A stretch of 57,400 nt of DNA. It comes from Welwitschia mirabilis (lineage: Eukaryota > Gnetophyta > Gnetopsida > Welwitschiales). The position numbers and the translations under genes were made by a program. The notes under the pieces were generated by a model. It worked only from the letters and a program-made list of their open reading frames with translations. It had not been told where the DNA came from and did not search any database. The stretch is from positions 224,298,789 through 224,356,188 of the forward strand of contig JBOZIK010000001.1 of assembly GCA_051453625.1 (NCBI GenBank), given 5' to 3'. Every line of letters begins with the position of its first letter. The first letter of the stretch is position 1. Of this stretch, positions 23,813 to 34,826 are shown piece by piece.

Positions 23813-24706
23813 NNNNNNNNNNNNNNNNNNNNNNNNNNNNNNNNNNNNNNNNNNNNNNNNNNNNNNNNNNNNNNNNNNNNNNNNNNNNNNNNNNNNNNNN
23901 NNNNNNNNNNNNAGGTCTTGGAAGCCTATAGAAGCAAGTGAAATGTTGGGCATCCAAGTGCAATGTTGGACTCCTAAGCGTAATGTCCAACATTATTCTA
24001 AGAATAATTCTAAAGTGAAACATAAAGTTTCAAGGCCTTAAAAGAGGTATCAAAGTGTTATGGGCTCAAATACAACATTGGGCATTCAAATGTAATGTTA
24101 GATAGTCAAGTGAGATGTTACACTTATGTGCAATGTTTAAGCCGAAAATATGATATTAACCCTTCTTCGTGGAGTTAGATCGAGCGAGGCAAGAAGCATT
24201 AGGATCAAATGGAAGGTGCTAGAGCATTGTAGGACCAAGTGCGATGTTATACACTTAAATGTAATGTCAAACATCCAAGTGTAACATTGGAGCCTTTGTT
24301 GCAAAGCAAGCTAGAGCAGAGTATTAGTTTTAGAGTCAAGTAGAAGATTTCAGAGCATTACATAACCAAATACAACATCAAACACTCAAGTATGATGTCA
24401 TATACCCAAGTATAACATTAAACCTTCATCATGAAGTAGGCTAGAGTGAGGCAAGAAGCACTAAGATCAAATGGAAGGTGATGGAGGGTCATAGGATTAA
24501 GTGTGACATTGGACACTCAATCATGACATCGAGCGCTCAAGTGTGATGTTGACCTCATAAACTACAACATCATCATGGGTTCCATAATATAAGATGGCAT
24601 CCATTTTTGTTATTCCTTTAATTTGATGGAGCATGGAAGCATGACATATTCTATCTTCATATTCTATTCTTCTTGGATCTTAAACATGATAATTACCATC
24701 TTCATT

Positions 24707-24718
24707 GCTCTAATACCA
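24707..24718 (-). other. Primer-binding site of nested element
   Basis: TGGTATTAGAGC on the minus strand, matching the iMet-type PBS except for one transition. Two bases separate it from the LTR. It fixes the element on the minus strand. Confidence 0.8.
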
Positions 24719-24720
24719 AA

Positions 24721-25136
24721 TGTAATATCCCATTTTACTAATTCTATATTACTTTGCATAAAAAGAAACATATAAAATAATATGCCAGGATTAATAGGAA
24801 TAATAAGGAACAATTTAAAAAGAATATGATTTTTATTATTGATAGCAACAAATTACATTTTTCTTCATTAGCCAACATCCCTGGGCTAGTGGTCAAAGGT
24901 AAATACATGAACTATGACTTAAGTCTCCCTTCTAAAACCCTTGGGAATTAGCCAACGTTGTCATTAGTTACACCCATCCAATATATCCACCCCTACCTAA
25001 TGCCATAGGCTATTTTTACATAATGAAGGGATACATCTTTTCTTATTTGAATCACATCCATTCACATCTCTGTTAACTATGCTTATCTAGTGCTTAACAC
25101 ACTTTATTACATAATTAATGAATTTGGAACATAATA
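24721..25136 (-). repeat. 5' LTR of nested element
   Basis: 416 bp, beginning TGTAATATCCC on the plus strand and ending GGAACATAATA, a damaged form of GAAACATTACA. The right side abuts Athila gag-to-protease linker sequence. Confidence 0.8.
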
Positions 25137-26760
25137 GAATTTTTCTTAATGTTCACTTTTTTCTTTATCATATACTTATCTTTGATATAATAAGGGATGT
25201 ACTTATGGAAATCTACAAGAGAAATGTTTATTTTCACTTTCTTAAAGATTCTTAGGTATTCTTCATCAAGCTATTTCTTTCATTATGATATGATGACTTT
25301 AAGAAATGAAGAATATTTTATTTTTTAGATCTAAATATCGCCATCTCATATTTTTCATTTTTTAAAAGTTCAAGATTTATTTCTATTTTAGAATTAGATG
25401 TAGAAGGTTTTTCCTTAGGTGGTTAAACATTTCATTTGTTTGGATACCACTTCTAAGTAAGATATCATTAACTTCCTTAACTTATTCTTGTTGTTCAACT
25501 ACATTAATACACTTTTAGTTAGCATTAGGTTAGGATTTAAGGCTATCCTTTTTTTTTAAATTAAGTAAAGTTAACAAGTGAATTATAGTTTAAAAAATTT
25601 GATTCATTACTTGTTCTACTTATTGAAGATTTTTAGCATTTTAATTCTTGATTTCATCTTCCTTATTATTGTTGGCTCACTATATTTTCATGAATTATTT
25701 AATAATGTTCTCTAGTGGTCAATTTTCAGGTTAAGTAGGTACTTGTAAAGTAAATGTTTCATTGTGTTAAAACATCCACTAGAAATAAGGGTGATCTTTT
25801 CATTTTGGATTATATGAATATTCATATGAAAATAATGGATTTTGTTGTTGTTCTATAAAGGTCTTCTATCTTGTATATTATTTATTTGCTGAGTTACTAA
25901 TTCTTTGAAAAGTGGAATATAGTGAAACTCTACTATTTCATGTTCATAAAAGGTACATATAGCACATATAACTCCACTACTATCTGATTAAGGTTTAGAT
26001 GACTTAAGGCACTCCACTACTATTTAATTAAGGTTTAGATGACTTAAGGCCATTTAAAACCTTAGTGATATAATACATATTTTGCTTGTATATTTTTCTA
26101 TTTAACATAGATATTTTCATCACATTGCCTTAGAAGGATGAGGTTGTTTGTGTTATTTTTTTTATGTTTTTAAAAAAGGTTTTTTTCATTTTGTAGATAT
26201 TTTAGCTATGTTTTCCAAAGTATACTTTAATTTATCTAGTTCTATAAATGTGAATTATTTTTATCACTTATCATCTCTATCATTTGGCTATTCTATAAAG
26301 TTAGACTTTATAGAAAATTCTTAATAATCATACATTTTAAAATCATATTGTGTACATAGTCACAATAGATCTTTAAAGTGATTAAATGCTTGTAAAAATA
26401 ATTATTTATCTTGTTTTTGAAAGACCATGATCATTATTATTAGTTCATTATCTTTATTAGACAATACCATTTCAAAGACTCACATGTGAATTCTCTCCAT
26501 GATCTAATTTATCAATTTTTCAAGTCATTTAGCCTATGTTTAACTTTTTGTTTCAAGAAAAAGAAAAAACATTTCATTTTTAGTACATCTCCTTAATCTT
26601 CTTTAGTTGAATTTATAGATTTAAATTCTCTCAAATACTTACAAAAATATTTAGAACCTAGGCCATGAAATTTAAGTAATAATTAATGATTACATGTTTT
26701 ATTTCAATTCAGTTCATGTAAGAGGCTAAAACCATATAAGAAGATGTAGGTAAACACTCA
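25137..26760 (-). pseudogene. Athila-type gag, decayed, 3' end cut by nested element
   Basis: Read on the minus strand, about 26,690-26,620 codes for K-F-H-G-L-G-S-K-Y-F-C-K-Y-L-R-E-F-K, matching the conserved Athila gag 'FHGLGSEDPHKHLREF'. V-L-K-M-K-C-F-F-F-F-L follows (family 'IKLRAFPFSL'). Near 25,480 it reads D-I-L-L-R-S-G-I-Q, the usual start of the gag C-terminal linker. About 25,280-25,140 reads I-F-K-K-V-K-I-N-I-S-L-V-D and K-Y-I-P-Y-Y-I-K (family 'FRKVEINIPLLDAIKQIPKYAKFL'). It stops at the LTR at 25,136; the protease that should follow is at 18,535. Many stops and frameshifts. Confidence 0.78.
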
Positions 26761-27580
26761 AGTTATCATAATGCTTTTAGTATATTCCTAGGTAATCCTT
26801 AATGGATAATTCCTATATTATTCTTAGACATGATTAATTTAGTTTAAAGGATATTTATGATATATTTAGTTAAAGTTTCATAATTTTGAAGCACGGATTC
26901 TAAGTATTCTTGGTCAAAGTCAACATCATGATTATTTAAAAGTGGTTGGTGTTATGATTGTCATGAATTTTCCTATGTATTTAACCAATTGTACATCTCA
27001 CTTAATAATTCATGAGAAATCAAAATTGATAAAAATATTTTTGTGATAGGCTACTAATGAAAATTAATGAAAATTTTTAAAATGCAATTTAAGATTTACA
27101 TGATGTTGAAAATAAGAAAAATGAGGGTATCACTAGTAGAAGTGATAGTGACACTAGTCATATGTAGAAACTTGGATGTGGAAAGTAGGTAATACATGAA
27201 ATGTAAGGTTATGCCCATTAATACATGGCATTTAATAGAAACGTTTTCAAATCTAAAATTTTATGTTTACAACATACAACAACCTCTAATAATGAAACAC
27301 ATAAAATGTTTTCACTAATTTTGCTAGTAGATTAAACCTATTATCTTTAAATAAGAAATATAAAATTAATATTTAAATACCCTAGGATAAAACTAAAATT
27401 CCATGTAATAGATTTGAGGCAAATGTATATAGATCGATGGCTTTATGATCTAGATGCTTGAAGTTCTTACAAAACATATAAAATTTTTTATATCTTTGAC
27501 TAAAAATTTTTAAAATAGTAAATATAGATTAATTTTCATAAACACAATAATTCTTTATAAGCCATGGAACACAATTACAA
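26761..27580 (-). other. Athila-type 5' leader and gag start region
   Basis: It lies between PBS and recognisable gag. No motif could be assigned with confidence; it is AT-rich and full of stops. Confidence 0.4.
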
Positions 27581-27599
27581 TCCCTAGTGATGATGCTAA
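27581..27599 (-). other. Athila-type primer-binding site, fully decayed by transitions
   Basis: The minus strand reads TTAGCATCATCACTAGGGA. Compared with the canonical Athila TTGGCGCCGTCGCCGGGGA, every difference is a G-to-A or C-to-T transition. The LTR end (GGCA on the minus strand) lies 10 bp away. Confidence 0.65.
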
Positions 27600-27609
27600 C
27601 AACTCACTA

Positions 27610-29765
27610 TGCCTTGAATTTTGTTATCATTTGTGATGTTGGGATGATATGACATAGCTATTAAGGTATAGCTAGTAGTTTTAAATAAGTAAAGTAAGAA
27701 ATTTTATTATAGTATAGTTGACCCTAATTGTTATACTCTCTTAGTAATTATAGATGTATTTAAAAGATCGCAAGATTTAAATAAAAGTTTTAATTATGGA
27801 TTTGAGTAGAAAGTATTTTGAAAAGTAAATTAAATAGAATAAATATATTCTCTTAAGAACAAAAACTTATTATTAATATGGAAATCTATCTATAAAATCC
27901 TATTCAACTAATAGTAATTACACTAAGAAGAATTTGTATTTTTAGATTAGTAGTAAGTTATTTATTATAGATTTTGAATGCAAGGAAATTAGAACTATTA
28001 GAAATATTACATCTTATAATGAAATGTGAAAAACACTAGGATAATATAAAGTATATCATAAAATAAGATATCAATTATTTAACAATTAATAAAGAATTAA
28101 AGGAAAAAACCTAAGAAAGATTCAAAAAATCATTTAAGATTAACTATTTCATGACTAGTAATCTTAACTAAATTAATAATGGAAGAATAATGAAAATCAA
28201 ATCATAGATTGAAGAATATATTTAACAATAATACAAAAACTTCATATAATATTAATTTATCATAGATCAAGTATCATAATTTATTAATATAGATGCCTCA
28301 TGAGTCAATCATTTCCTTCTGCCTAGGAAGGGAGAAGAGGGATTTAGAACCTCATAATAAGATGAGTCATCATCATAACTATAAGAATTTTGGATTTGGA
28401 ATGACAAAGCTTTAACGAATGGATGAAGAGTCAAGCTCTAATGGTGGTGGAATCTAAGCTAAATGATGAATGATATCTGATGATGAAGAATGAAATATAA
28501 AGTATTTTTACCCTTGAGGTAGCATTTACTTATATAGCCTTCCTTAGTGTTGTATATNNNNNNNNNNNNNNNNNNNNNNNNNNNNNNNNNNNNNNNNNNN
28601 NNNNNNNNNNNNNNNNNNNNNNNNNNNNNNNNNNNNNNNNNNNNNNNNNNNNNNNNNNNNNNNNNNNNNNNNNNNNNNNNNNNNNNNNNNNNNNNNNNNN
28701 NNNNNNNNNNNNNNNNNNNNNNNNNNNNNNNNNNNNNNNNNNNNNNNNNNNNNNNNNNNNNNNNNNNNNNNNNNNNNNNNNNNNNNNNNNNNNNNNNNNN
28801 NNNNNNNNNNNNNNNNNNNNNNNNNNNNNNNNNNNNNNNNNNNNNNNNNNNNNNNNNNNNNNNNNNNNNNNNNNNNNNNNNNNNNNNNNNNNNNNNNNNN
28901 NNNNNNNNNNNNNNNNNNNNNNNNNNNNNNNNNNNNNNNNNNNNNNNNNNNNNNNNNNNNNNNNNNNNNNNNNNNNNNNNNNNNNNNNNNNNNNNNNNNN
29001 NNNNNNNNNNNNNNNNNNNNNNNNNNNNNNNNNNNNNNNNNNNNNNNNNNNNNNNNNNNNNNNNNNNNNNNNNNNNNNNNNNNNNNNNNNNNNNNNNNNN
29101 NNNNNNNNNNNNNNNNNNNNNNNNNNNNNNNNNNNNNNNNNNNNNNNNNNNNNNNNNNNNNNNNNNNNNNNNNNNNNNNNNNNNNNNNNNNNNNNNNNNN
29201 NNNNNNNNNNNNNNNNNNNNNNNNNNNNNNNNNNNNNNNNNNNNNNNNNNNNNNNNNNNNNNATGATAGAACATAGATATGTAGTCATTGATCTCTATAG
29301 ACTAGTGTTTTAAGGTTAATCTATTGGCTTATCATGTGTTTAACCTTCTATCATTTACAAGATCTCTTTAACCCTAGAAAACTAATAACATTAGCCCCTT
29401 TTGCTAAATTAACTCTAATGAAGTTTGGCCATCTCAAGATAACTTACAAATAAAACACAAAAAGTTAGTACTTCTTATTAATAATTTTAAAAATTAATGA
29501 ATATAACATGGTTAATAATAATTTAACTATAGATAGCTTATTTATAGCCTTAAAAAATTAATTTAGTGAATTTTATGTGTTAAATATGTAAAAATGTAAG
29601 TGCAAATATAGATATGTATGAAAATATTAAAATAATTAAAATCGTTTTTGTTCAAATGCTTCTTATTCTTTAAAATAATATTTTTATTATTTTAATAATA
29701 ATATATCTAAAAAATAAAATAAAAATTCTAAATAATAAAACATTTTTTAGTAATTTAAGAAACTT
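27610..29765 (-). repeat. Athila-type 5' LTR, containing a 705-N gap
   Basis: It begins TGCCTTGAAT like the 3' LTR at 8,661 and follows it through TATAGATGTATTT, TCAATCATTTCCT, GTCAAGCT and ATATGTAGTC to about 29,540. In the 8,661 copy the bases corresponding to the gap number only about 60-80, so the 705-N estimate looks too large or the other copy is deleted. The right boundary is uncertain; it is set by the PBS relic of the next LTR. Confidence 0.7.
28558..29262. other. Assembly gap, 705 N
   Basis: Unsized or estimated gap inside the Athila 5' LTR. No duplicated flanks were seen here. Any reading frame crossing it is meaningless. Confidence 0.99.
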
Positions 29766-29787
29766 CAATTCCTAGCAATAACACAAT
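29766..29787 (-). other. Second Athila-type PBS relic
   Basis: CAATTCCTAGCAATAACACA aligns with CAATCCCTAGTGATGATGCT of the PBS at 27,578. It sits directly left of a third homologous LTR, so it looks like the PBS of a separate element. Confidence 0.45.
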
Positions 29788-29795
29788 AAATTACT

Positions 29796-31500
29796 AATCC
29801 TTAAAAATTTATATTCTAGGATATGTATAGAAATATCTCATAGCTATTAAGATAAAGGATAGAAGTGTTACAATAGAAGCTAGAGCTATTAATTATAGCA
29901 TAGTTAATTCTAATTGTTATTGTTTGATTCAGATCACAAGGTACTTTTAAAGATTAAAGAGATTTATTTATATCAACTCAAATAATTAAAGAAATAGTAT
30001 GAAAATTTTAAAAGGAAAAGTAAAATAATATGTAAAAACTTCTTCTTCTAGGTATTAGAAATGATTATTAATAAGATAAATAACTAAGAAAGTATAAATA
30101 AAAGAAACAACAAAAATCATTATTATTTCATTAATCTAAAATGATAGATTACTCAGCAATAAAGATTTTATGAGTATACTATCTTAAATGCTGTAAATAA
30201 ATTAAAAGGACTTGTAATATCAAAACACATTATACCTTTCAAAGATGGATCATCTTATAATCTAATGTAGAAAATAAAAAACATAAAAGAGATTACATAT
30301 TTAACATATCAATTATCTACCTTAATAGAACCCTAAGAAAACATTAAATTAATCAAATTCAAATGAACAAATACAAAAGAACATTCAAAATGAAATATTG
30401 TAATGTAAGTAATAATAAATTTATTAATAACAAAAGTTAAAAAATCCTATTACAAATTAAATTTTATTAACCAATAATGCATACTCTAAAAAATAATATG
30501 CCCTTTAGCTTGATAAGAAGTTTTCCTAATGAACTAATCATTGTAGCATTCTTAAGAAGGAATAAAAGAGTCTTAAACCTTCATACTAAGAAGTCCTTAT
30601 CATAGACATGATAGCCTTAAAAATATCAATGGAAAAATATAAAAAGATAATATAGATTTAAATTAAGGATCCTATGATAAAATAGTATTGAAGTGATGCT
30701 TCCTAATCCTTGAAGGAGGTTATGCTTTTATAGTTTTAGAGTTCTACAATTAATTCAATGTTTATGATACATTAAAATTTATTAAATATGTTTAATCATA
30801 GATTTCTTAATCATTAAGAGGAATCAAGTTGATTGTTTAGTAGCTTTATAGTTTTTAACTTGTATTTATTACTCTTTGTTAATTTAAATTTGTTGTTTTA
30901 TAGGCAGTATTTACTCTAGTTTCCTAGGATTTATCATAATTAGAATATTGGTGATATCATAGATCTAAACTTGGTGTTGATATTCTTAAAACCTATACCT
31001 TTAATCCAAAGTTAAATGGCTCAGTGTGATCTACATAATAAATTTTGAGTATTATGTCTTTTTAATAAAATTTTATAATAAGTAGGATTAAATCTTAATT
31101 AGTAAAAAATAAATGCTAAACATATTATCTATAGCCTTGAAATAATTAATTTACTAAAGTTTAAATGAAAATTGAAACTATAATTACCTTATAAAATCTG
31201 ATTTGATTATTATAAGCTTTGCAATTTTCTTATGATCCTTAGGGAAGAATTACAATTAGGCTTTTCTATATTACAACTATTGACTATGTGTTTTATTTTA
31301 GAGCTAATATCCCATGTCTGAGTACTAAAGGCATATATCTCATTAAAATAGGAGTATATTTTAAACTAAATGAATATCAAGATATTTCTTGAACATTATT
31401 TTCAAAGGCATAGTATATAGTAGTAAAAATGTATACATGATTCCAAGGATGTATAATTAAAAGATTCAAAACTTTATTTTTATTTCTCTTATTGTTTCTA
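29796..31500 (-). repeat. Third Athila-type LTR (older copy)
   Basis: It shares in order with the LTRs at 27,610 and 8,661: CATAGCTATTAAG, ATAGCATAGTTAATTCTAATTGTTAT, AAAGAGATTTAT, TAATGAACTAATCATT and ATCTATAGCCTTGAAATAATTAATTTA. It is more diverged than the other two. The right boundary is estimated from the 1.67-kb length of the intact LTR. Solo LTR or the 5' LTR of an older element interrupted by the 8,661-29,765 element are both possible. Confidence 0.6.
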
Positions 31501-33022
31501 TTTGTTAGTTATTATTCACTTTCTAATTCACTTATTTCATTTTTTTAATTAAATACTTCTAACTACTTTAGAGTTTTTCTAATAAGTGTAATCTGTAATG
31601 TATAGAACTTACTTAAGAAATTCTTGGAGTAGATTTAGCATTGATATTAATGATGATATTATACTTCAATAAAGTGATCTTAAGGCATATCTTAAATTTA
31701 AAATTCAGATGAAGTAAGGAAATAAAAACTAAAAAAAAAAAACATCAAAATAATTCATAAAGATTTATCATGGATAGGTTAATCTAGTCGACATATTATT
31801 TTTAGTTGATATTATTTACTTTTTCCCCTTATTTATTCCTCTTAAAAACCTTATAAATAAGATTTATAGCTAATGTTCAATCATGATTTCTATTTTTATG
31901 CCTCAAAATCTAGTTAATTTATGTTTTTTAAGGCTATTTCATAATTCAAAAATTGTTAAAATATGATTGTGATAACTTTAATATCTTCTTCATTACTTAA
32001 TGCTAATATGCCACTATTAAAACATATAACTTCATTAATGTGAATGATAAAATATATTCAATTAAAAATAGAGAATTATTTGTAAGAAGAGAGAACAAAA
32101 TATATAATAATAAGGAAATATTTTAACACAAGATATAAACAAATTTATTAATTATTTTAAACTCATAGAAATATAGAACTCCTCTTCTACTTGTCTTTTC
32201 TTAATCAAAATAAGATACTAAGTGTATATTACTAGTAATTTGTAATGCCAACATAACCATTTCTATTATTTTTATTTATTTGGATTTACATGAAGTAGGT
32301 CACTTCATAAGTTTAATTACTTTAACTAACTTCATCTTTAATTAAATATTGTTACAAGCTTGATCACTCTTTTTTATTCCTGACTTACTTGTATCATACA
32401 AGATTGATCACTCTTTAAAAAGTGTTTAACCATTCTTTTAATCAACTTAAATATTTGAGTAAAATGTAGTTTTATTTATAGTATAGATAGATCAATCAAC
32501 TTTGTTTATCATATTATTATTACTTAATAGGATTCTCTTTTAATTAAATTAATCAACTACATGAAGGAATTATGATATTTCTAAAATTTGGAATTTGTAT
32601 TTTTCAATATTTAAATAGAATATACATAAGAAGTAAATCCTTAAAAACATCCTTCCTATAATTAAAGTCAAAACCACTTAATCTTTTTAAATCATTACTT
32701 AATGAAATTTAATCTTTCCTTAAATATAAGCATACACTTGTGAAAAAATGATTTTTTTCATCATTTATATTTTTTCATAATTTGATTAAAATTACCTCTG
32801 TAAATCATAATAGAAAAAGTTATCTAATAATAAAGGGTGAGGAAAAAAAAGAAAGAGAGAAAATTAATTCATACTTAATTAATTTTAAACATATATGAGC
32901 ATAGTAACAAGTGATAAAAACATATATGTAGGCATAAAAACTTGAAGATGCATCTGATTCATGTGTTTTAAAATTTAAGAAATATAAGCATAAAAATTTA
33001 AATACAAATGTAAGCATATATG
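31501..33022. other. Anonymous AT-rich sequence
   Basis: No coding, RNA or element signature could be supported. The minus frame at 32,820-33,017 is hydrophobic and low-complexity, with no family match. Confidence 0.5.
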
Positions 33023-34810
33023 TGTTATGACTAGCTATCCTAGAGAGAAGAAGTGAATATGATAGCTAAGATAATTTTTGCAATTTATTACTTAATACTA
33101 TATTAGCATAATGTAATATACCATTCAATTTAAGCAATAACCAGTGGTAGTTTAATTATGATAATAATTCATATCATTAATAATGGATATAATAAGTTAA
33201 TGCATTAAATTTAACTACATAATAAAGAGAAATGGGTACAAAGTAATAAAAACAAGTTTTTTCCCCTTTAATGTGAGTATAGCCTCTAACTATATACTCA
33301 CAAGACTTTATGACAGTCTTTCACATTATGATGGGATTTTATAGAAATCCTTTACCTTTAAGCCAAATAGGCTTTACAATAGTCCTCCATCTTACAATGA
33401 AAATTCACAGTAGTTCTCAGTCTCAAAGTAAGATCAAATAGCTTCAATTACAATGAGAGGAGAATAAAGAGTTAAGATAAAATGATAAAAAGACAATAGA
33501 ACATGTGTTGATATATAATTTGGCCTAATAGTGAGAGATTTAATCCTTATATATCTATATGTATTTTTTTTCTTTTTGTAAGTACAATCATGTTTAAAGT
33601 AATATAGAGGATGAATTATAGCTATTATAAATCATAATTCTAAAGTATGTAACTATTGGACCATCAAAATGGTTAATAGTCTTATCATGCTTTTCTCCAA
33701 TGGTTAAGTGTACTTCTTAATGGCTACATTTTTAAATCATTATATTAGCAATTATTCCCTTCAAAAAGTACTAGTCAACCTCTCCTATTATGTTCCTCAT
33801 TTATACGTTAAGCAGTTAATCCCTAATAGAAGTTAGTCAACCTCATGATGTTATGTTTCTAGGAAATGCTTTGGGTAGTTGATCTTAAGATGAATCTAGT
33901 TGGTCTCCTAGGTAGTTAAATCCTTAATGTATCTAGTAGATGTTATTGTGAAGTATTGCAAAGGTATTCANNNNNNNNNNNNNNNNNNNNNNNNNNNNNN
34001 NNNNNNNNNNNNNNNNNNNNNNNNNNNNNNNNNNNNNNNNNNNNNNNNNNNNNNNNNNNNNNNNNNNNNNNNNNNNNNNNNNNNNNNNNNNNNNNNNNNN
34101 NNNNNNNNNNNNNNNNNNNNNNNNNNNNNNNNNNNNNNNNNNNNNNNNNNNNNNNNNNNNNNNNNNNNNNNNNNNNNNNNNNNNNNNNNNNNNNNNNNNN
34201 NNNNNNNNNNNNNNNNNNNNNNNNNNNNNNNNNNNNNNNNNNNNNNNNNNNNNNNNNNNNNNNNNNNNNNNNNNNNNNNNNNNNNNNNNNNNNNNNNNNN
34301 NNNNNNNNNNNNNNNNNNNNNNNNNNNNNNNNNNNNNNNNNNNNNNNNNNNNNNNNNNNNNNNNNNNNNNNNNNNNNNNNNTGGGTAGTTGATCTTAAGA
34401 TGAAGCTAGTTGGCCTCCTAAGTAGTCAAATCCTTAATGTATCTAGTAGATGTTACCATGAAGTATTGCAAAGGTATTCAAGTGGTGCAAAAGTCTTCAA
34501 GTAGTCAACCCATTAGCAATGGATAGTCAACCCCCTCTTGCAAATTGTACTTTTACTATAGTAAATGGTCAGCCCCTTAATGGTAGGTAATCAACCCCTA
34601 TTGAAAATCTGCACTTATAATGATTATGTGTGGTCCACCCCTAGCAATAAATGGTCAACCATTCAAGTGATTTTTCTTTCTTATCTCCTTCTTTTTTGTG
34701 TTTCAAAACATTCAAACATTCTTCAAGACTGTACATAAGTAATATAAATGTTTAGAGTTAATTTATTTAAAATTTAGTTTATCATCAATTAATAATTAGG
34801 AGGTGTAACA
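33023..34810 (-). repeat. 3' LTR of the outer copia element
   Basis: It starts TGTTATGACTAGC and ends GGTGTAACA on the plus strand. It matches the LTR at 50,260 along its length, for example GATAGCTAAG, TATTAGCATAATGTAAT, CAATCATGTTT and GTCAACCTCTCCTATTA. It contains a 411-N gap and a 100-bp duplicate. A cluster of GGTCAACC/GTCAACCCC words lies in the U3 half (element orientation). Confidence 0.8.
33871..34480. repeat. Gap-flanking duplication (100 bp) around 411 N
   Basis: Copy 1 is about 33,871-33,970 and copy 2 is 34,382-34,480. Both read TGGGTAGTTGATCTTAAGAT and end AAAGGTATTCA. The LTR at 50,260 has one equivalent, which supports an artefact. Confidence 0.85.
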
Positions 34811-34826
34811 ATCTCCTCTTTTTTCA
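34811..34826 (-). other. Polypurine tract of outer copia element
   Basis: The minus strand reads GAAAAAAGAGGAGAT and then TGTTACACC, the LTR start. It resembles the SIRE PPT form with A-run, GGGGGAGA and TTGTT. Confidence 0.75.

Larger units (their letters stand above)
22767..24974. repeat. Gap-flanking duplication of repeat field, PBS and LTR (about 1.05 kb)
   Basis: Copy 1 is 22,767-23,812 and copy 2 is 23,913-24,974, around 100 N. Both start AGGTCTTGGAAGCCTA and both contain the end of the 20-bp repeat field, the PBS and the beginning of the LTR. Copy 1 is cut within the LTR. It follows that the LTR at 23,559 and the one at 24,721 are two versions of one 5' LTR. Confidence 0.88.
18536..25136 (-). 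mobile_element. Non-autonomous LTR retrotransposon nested in the Athila-type element
   Basis: The ends are LTRs of about 416 bp in the same orientation (18,536-18,951 and 24,721-25,136). The one at high coordinates is followed, on the minus strand, by a PBS that reads TGGTATTAGAGC, close to the initiator-Met type TGGTATCAGAGC. The LTR at 20,311 is preceded by a purine tract. No gag or pol frame is recognised inside; the body is dominated by a degenerate 20-bp tandem repeat. It splits Athila coding sequence: gag/linker resumes at 25,137 and protease at 18,535. A weak candidate target duplication exists (TAATG at 16,785 / TAATA at 25,132). Extra LTR copies inside (19,937 and 23,559) are discussed separately. 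Confidence 0.75.
8661..29765 (-). mobile_element. Athila-type Ty3/gypsy LTR retrotransposon, decayed and split by a nested element
   Basis: Read on the minus strand the order is 5' LTR (27,610 to about 29,765), PBS (27,581-27,599), gag (about 26,760 down to 25,137), a foreign LTR element (25,136-18,536), then protease, RT, RNase H and integrase (18,535-12,960), a 2.6 kb env-position region, PPT (10,344-10,335) and 3' LTR (10,334-8,661). LTRs of about 1.67 kb, a tRNA-Asp-like PBS, the domain order and the long region after integrase all fit the Athila lineage. Every domain carries stops and frameshifts, so the element is dead. Apparent length is inflated by the nested insertion, the gap-flanking duplications and a 705-N gap. 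The lineage call rests on remembered motifs and has not been searched. Confidence 0.8.

Noticed and set aside
16785-25141. Firm target-site duplication for the nested element
   Set aside because: TAATG/TAATA is possible only if the right LTR lost its last five bases; alternative edges give GAATT versus TAATG, so it is kept only as a candidate.
28459-29288. Long frames on both strands across 28,558-29,262
   Set aside because: They consist almost entirely of N; only a few real codons exist at the edges.
33927-34504. 153- and 182-codon frames
   Set aside because: They run through 411 N; the real part is LTR sequence with no protein match.
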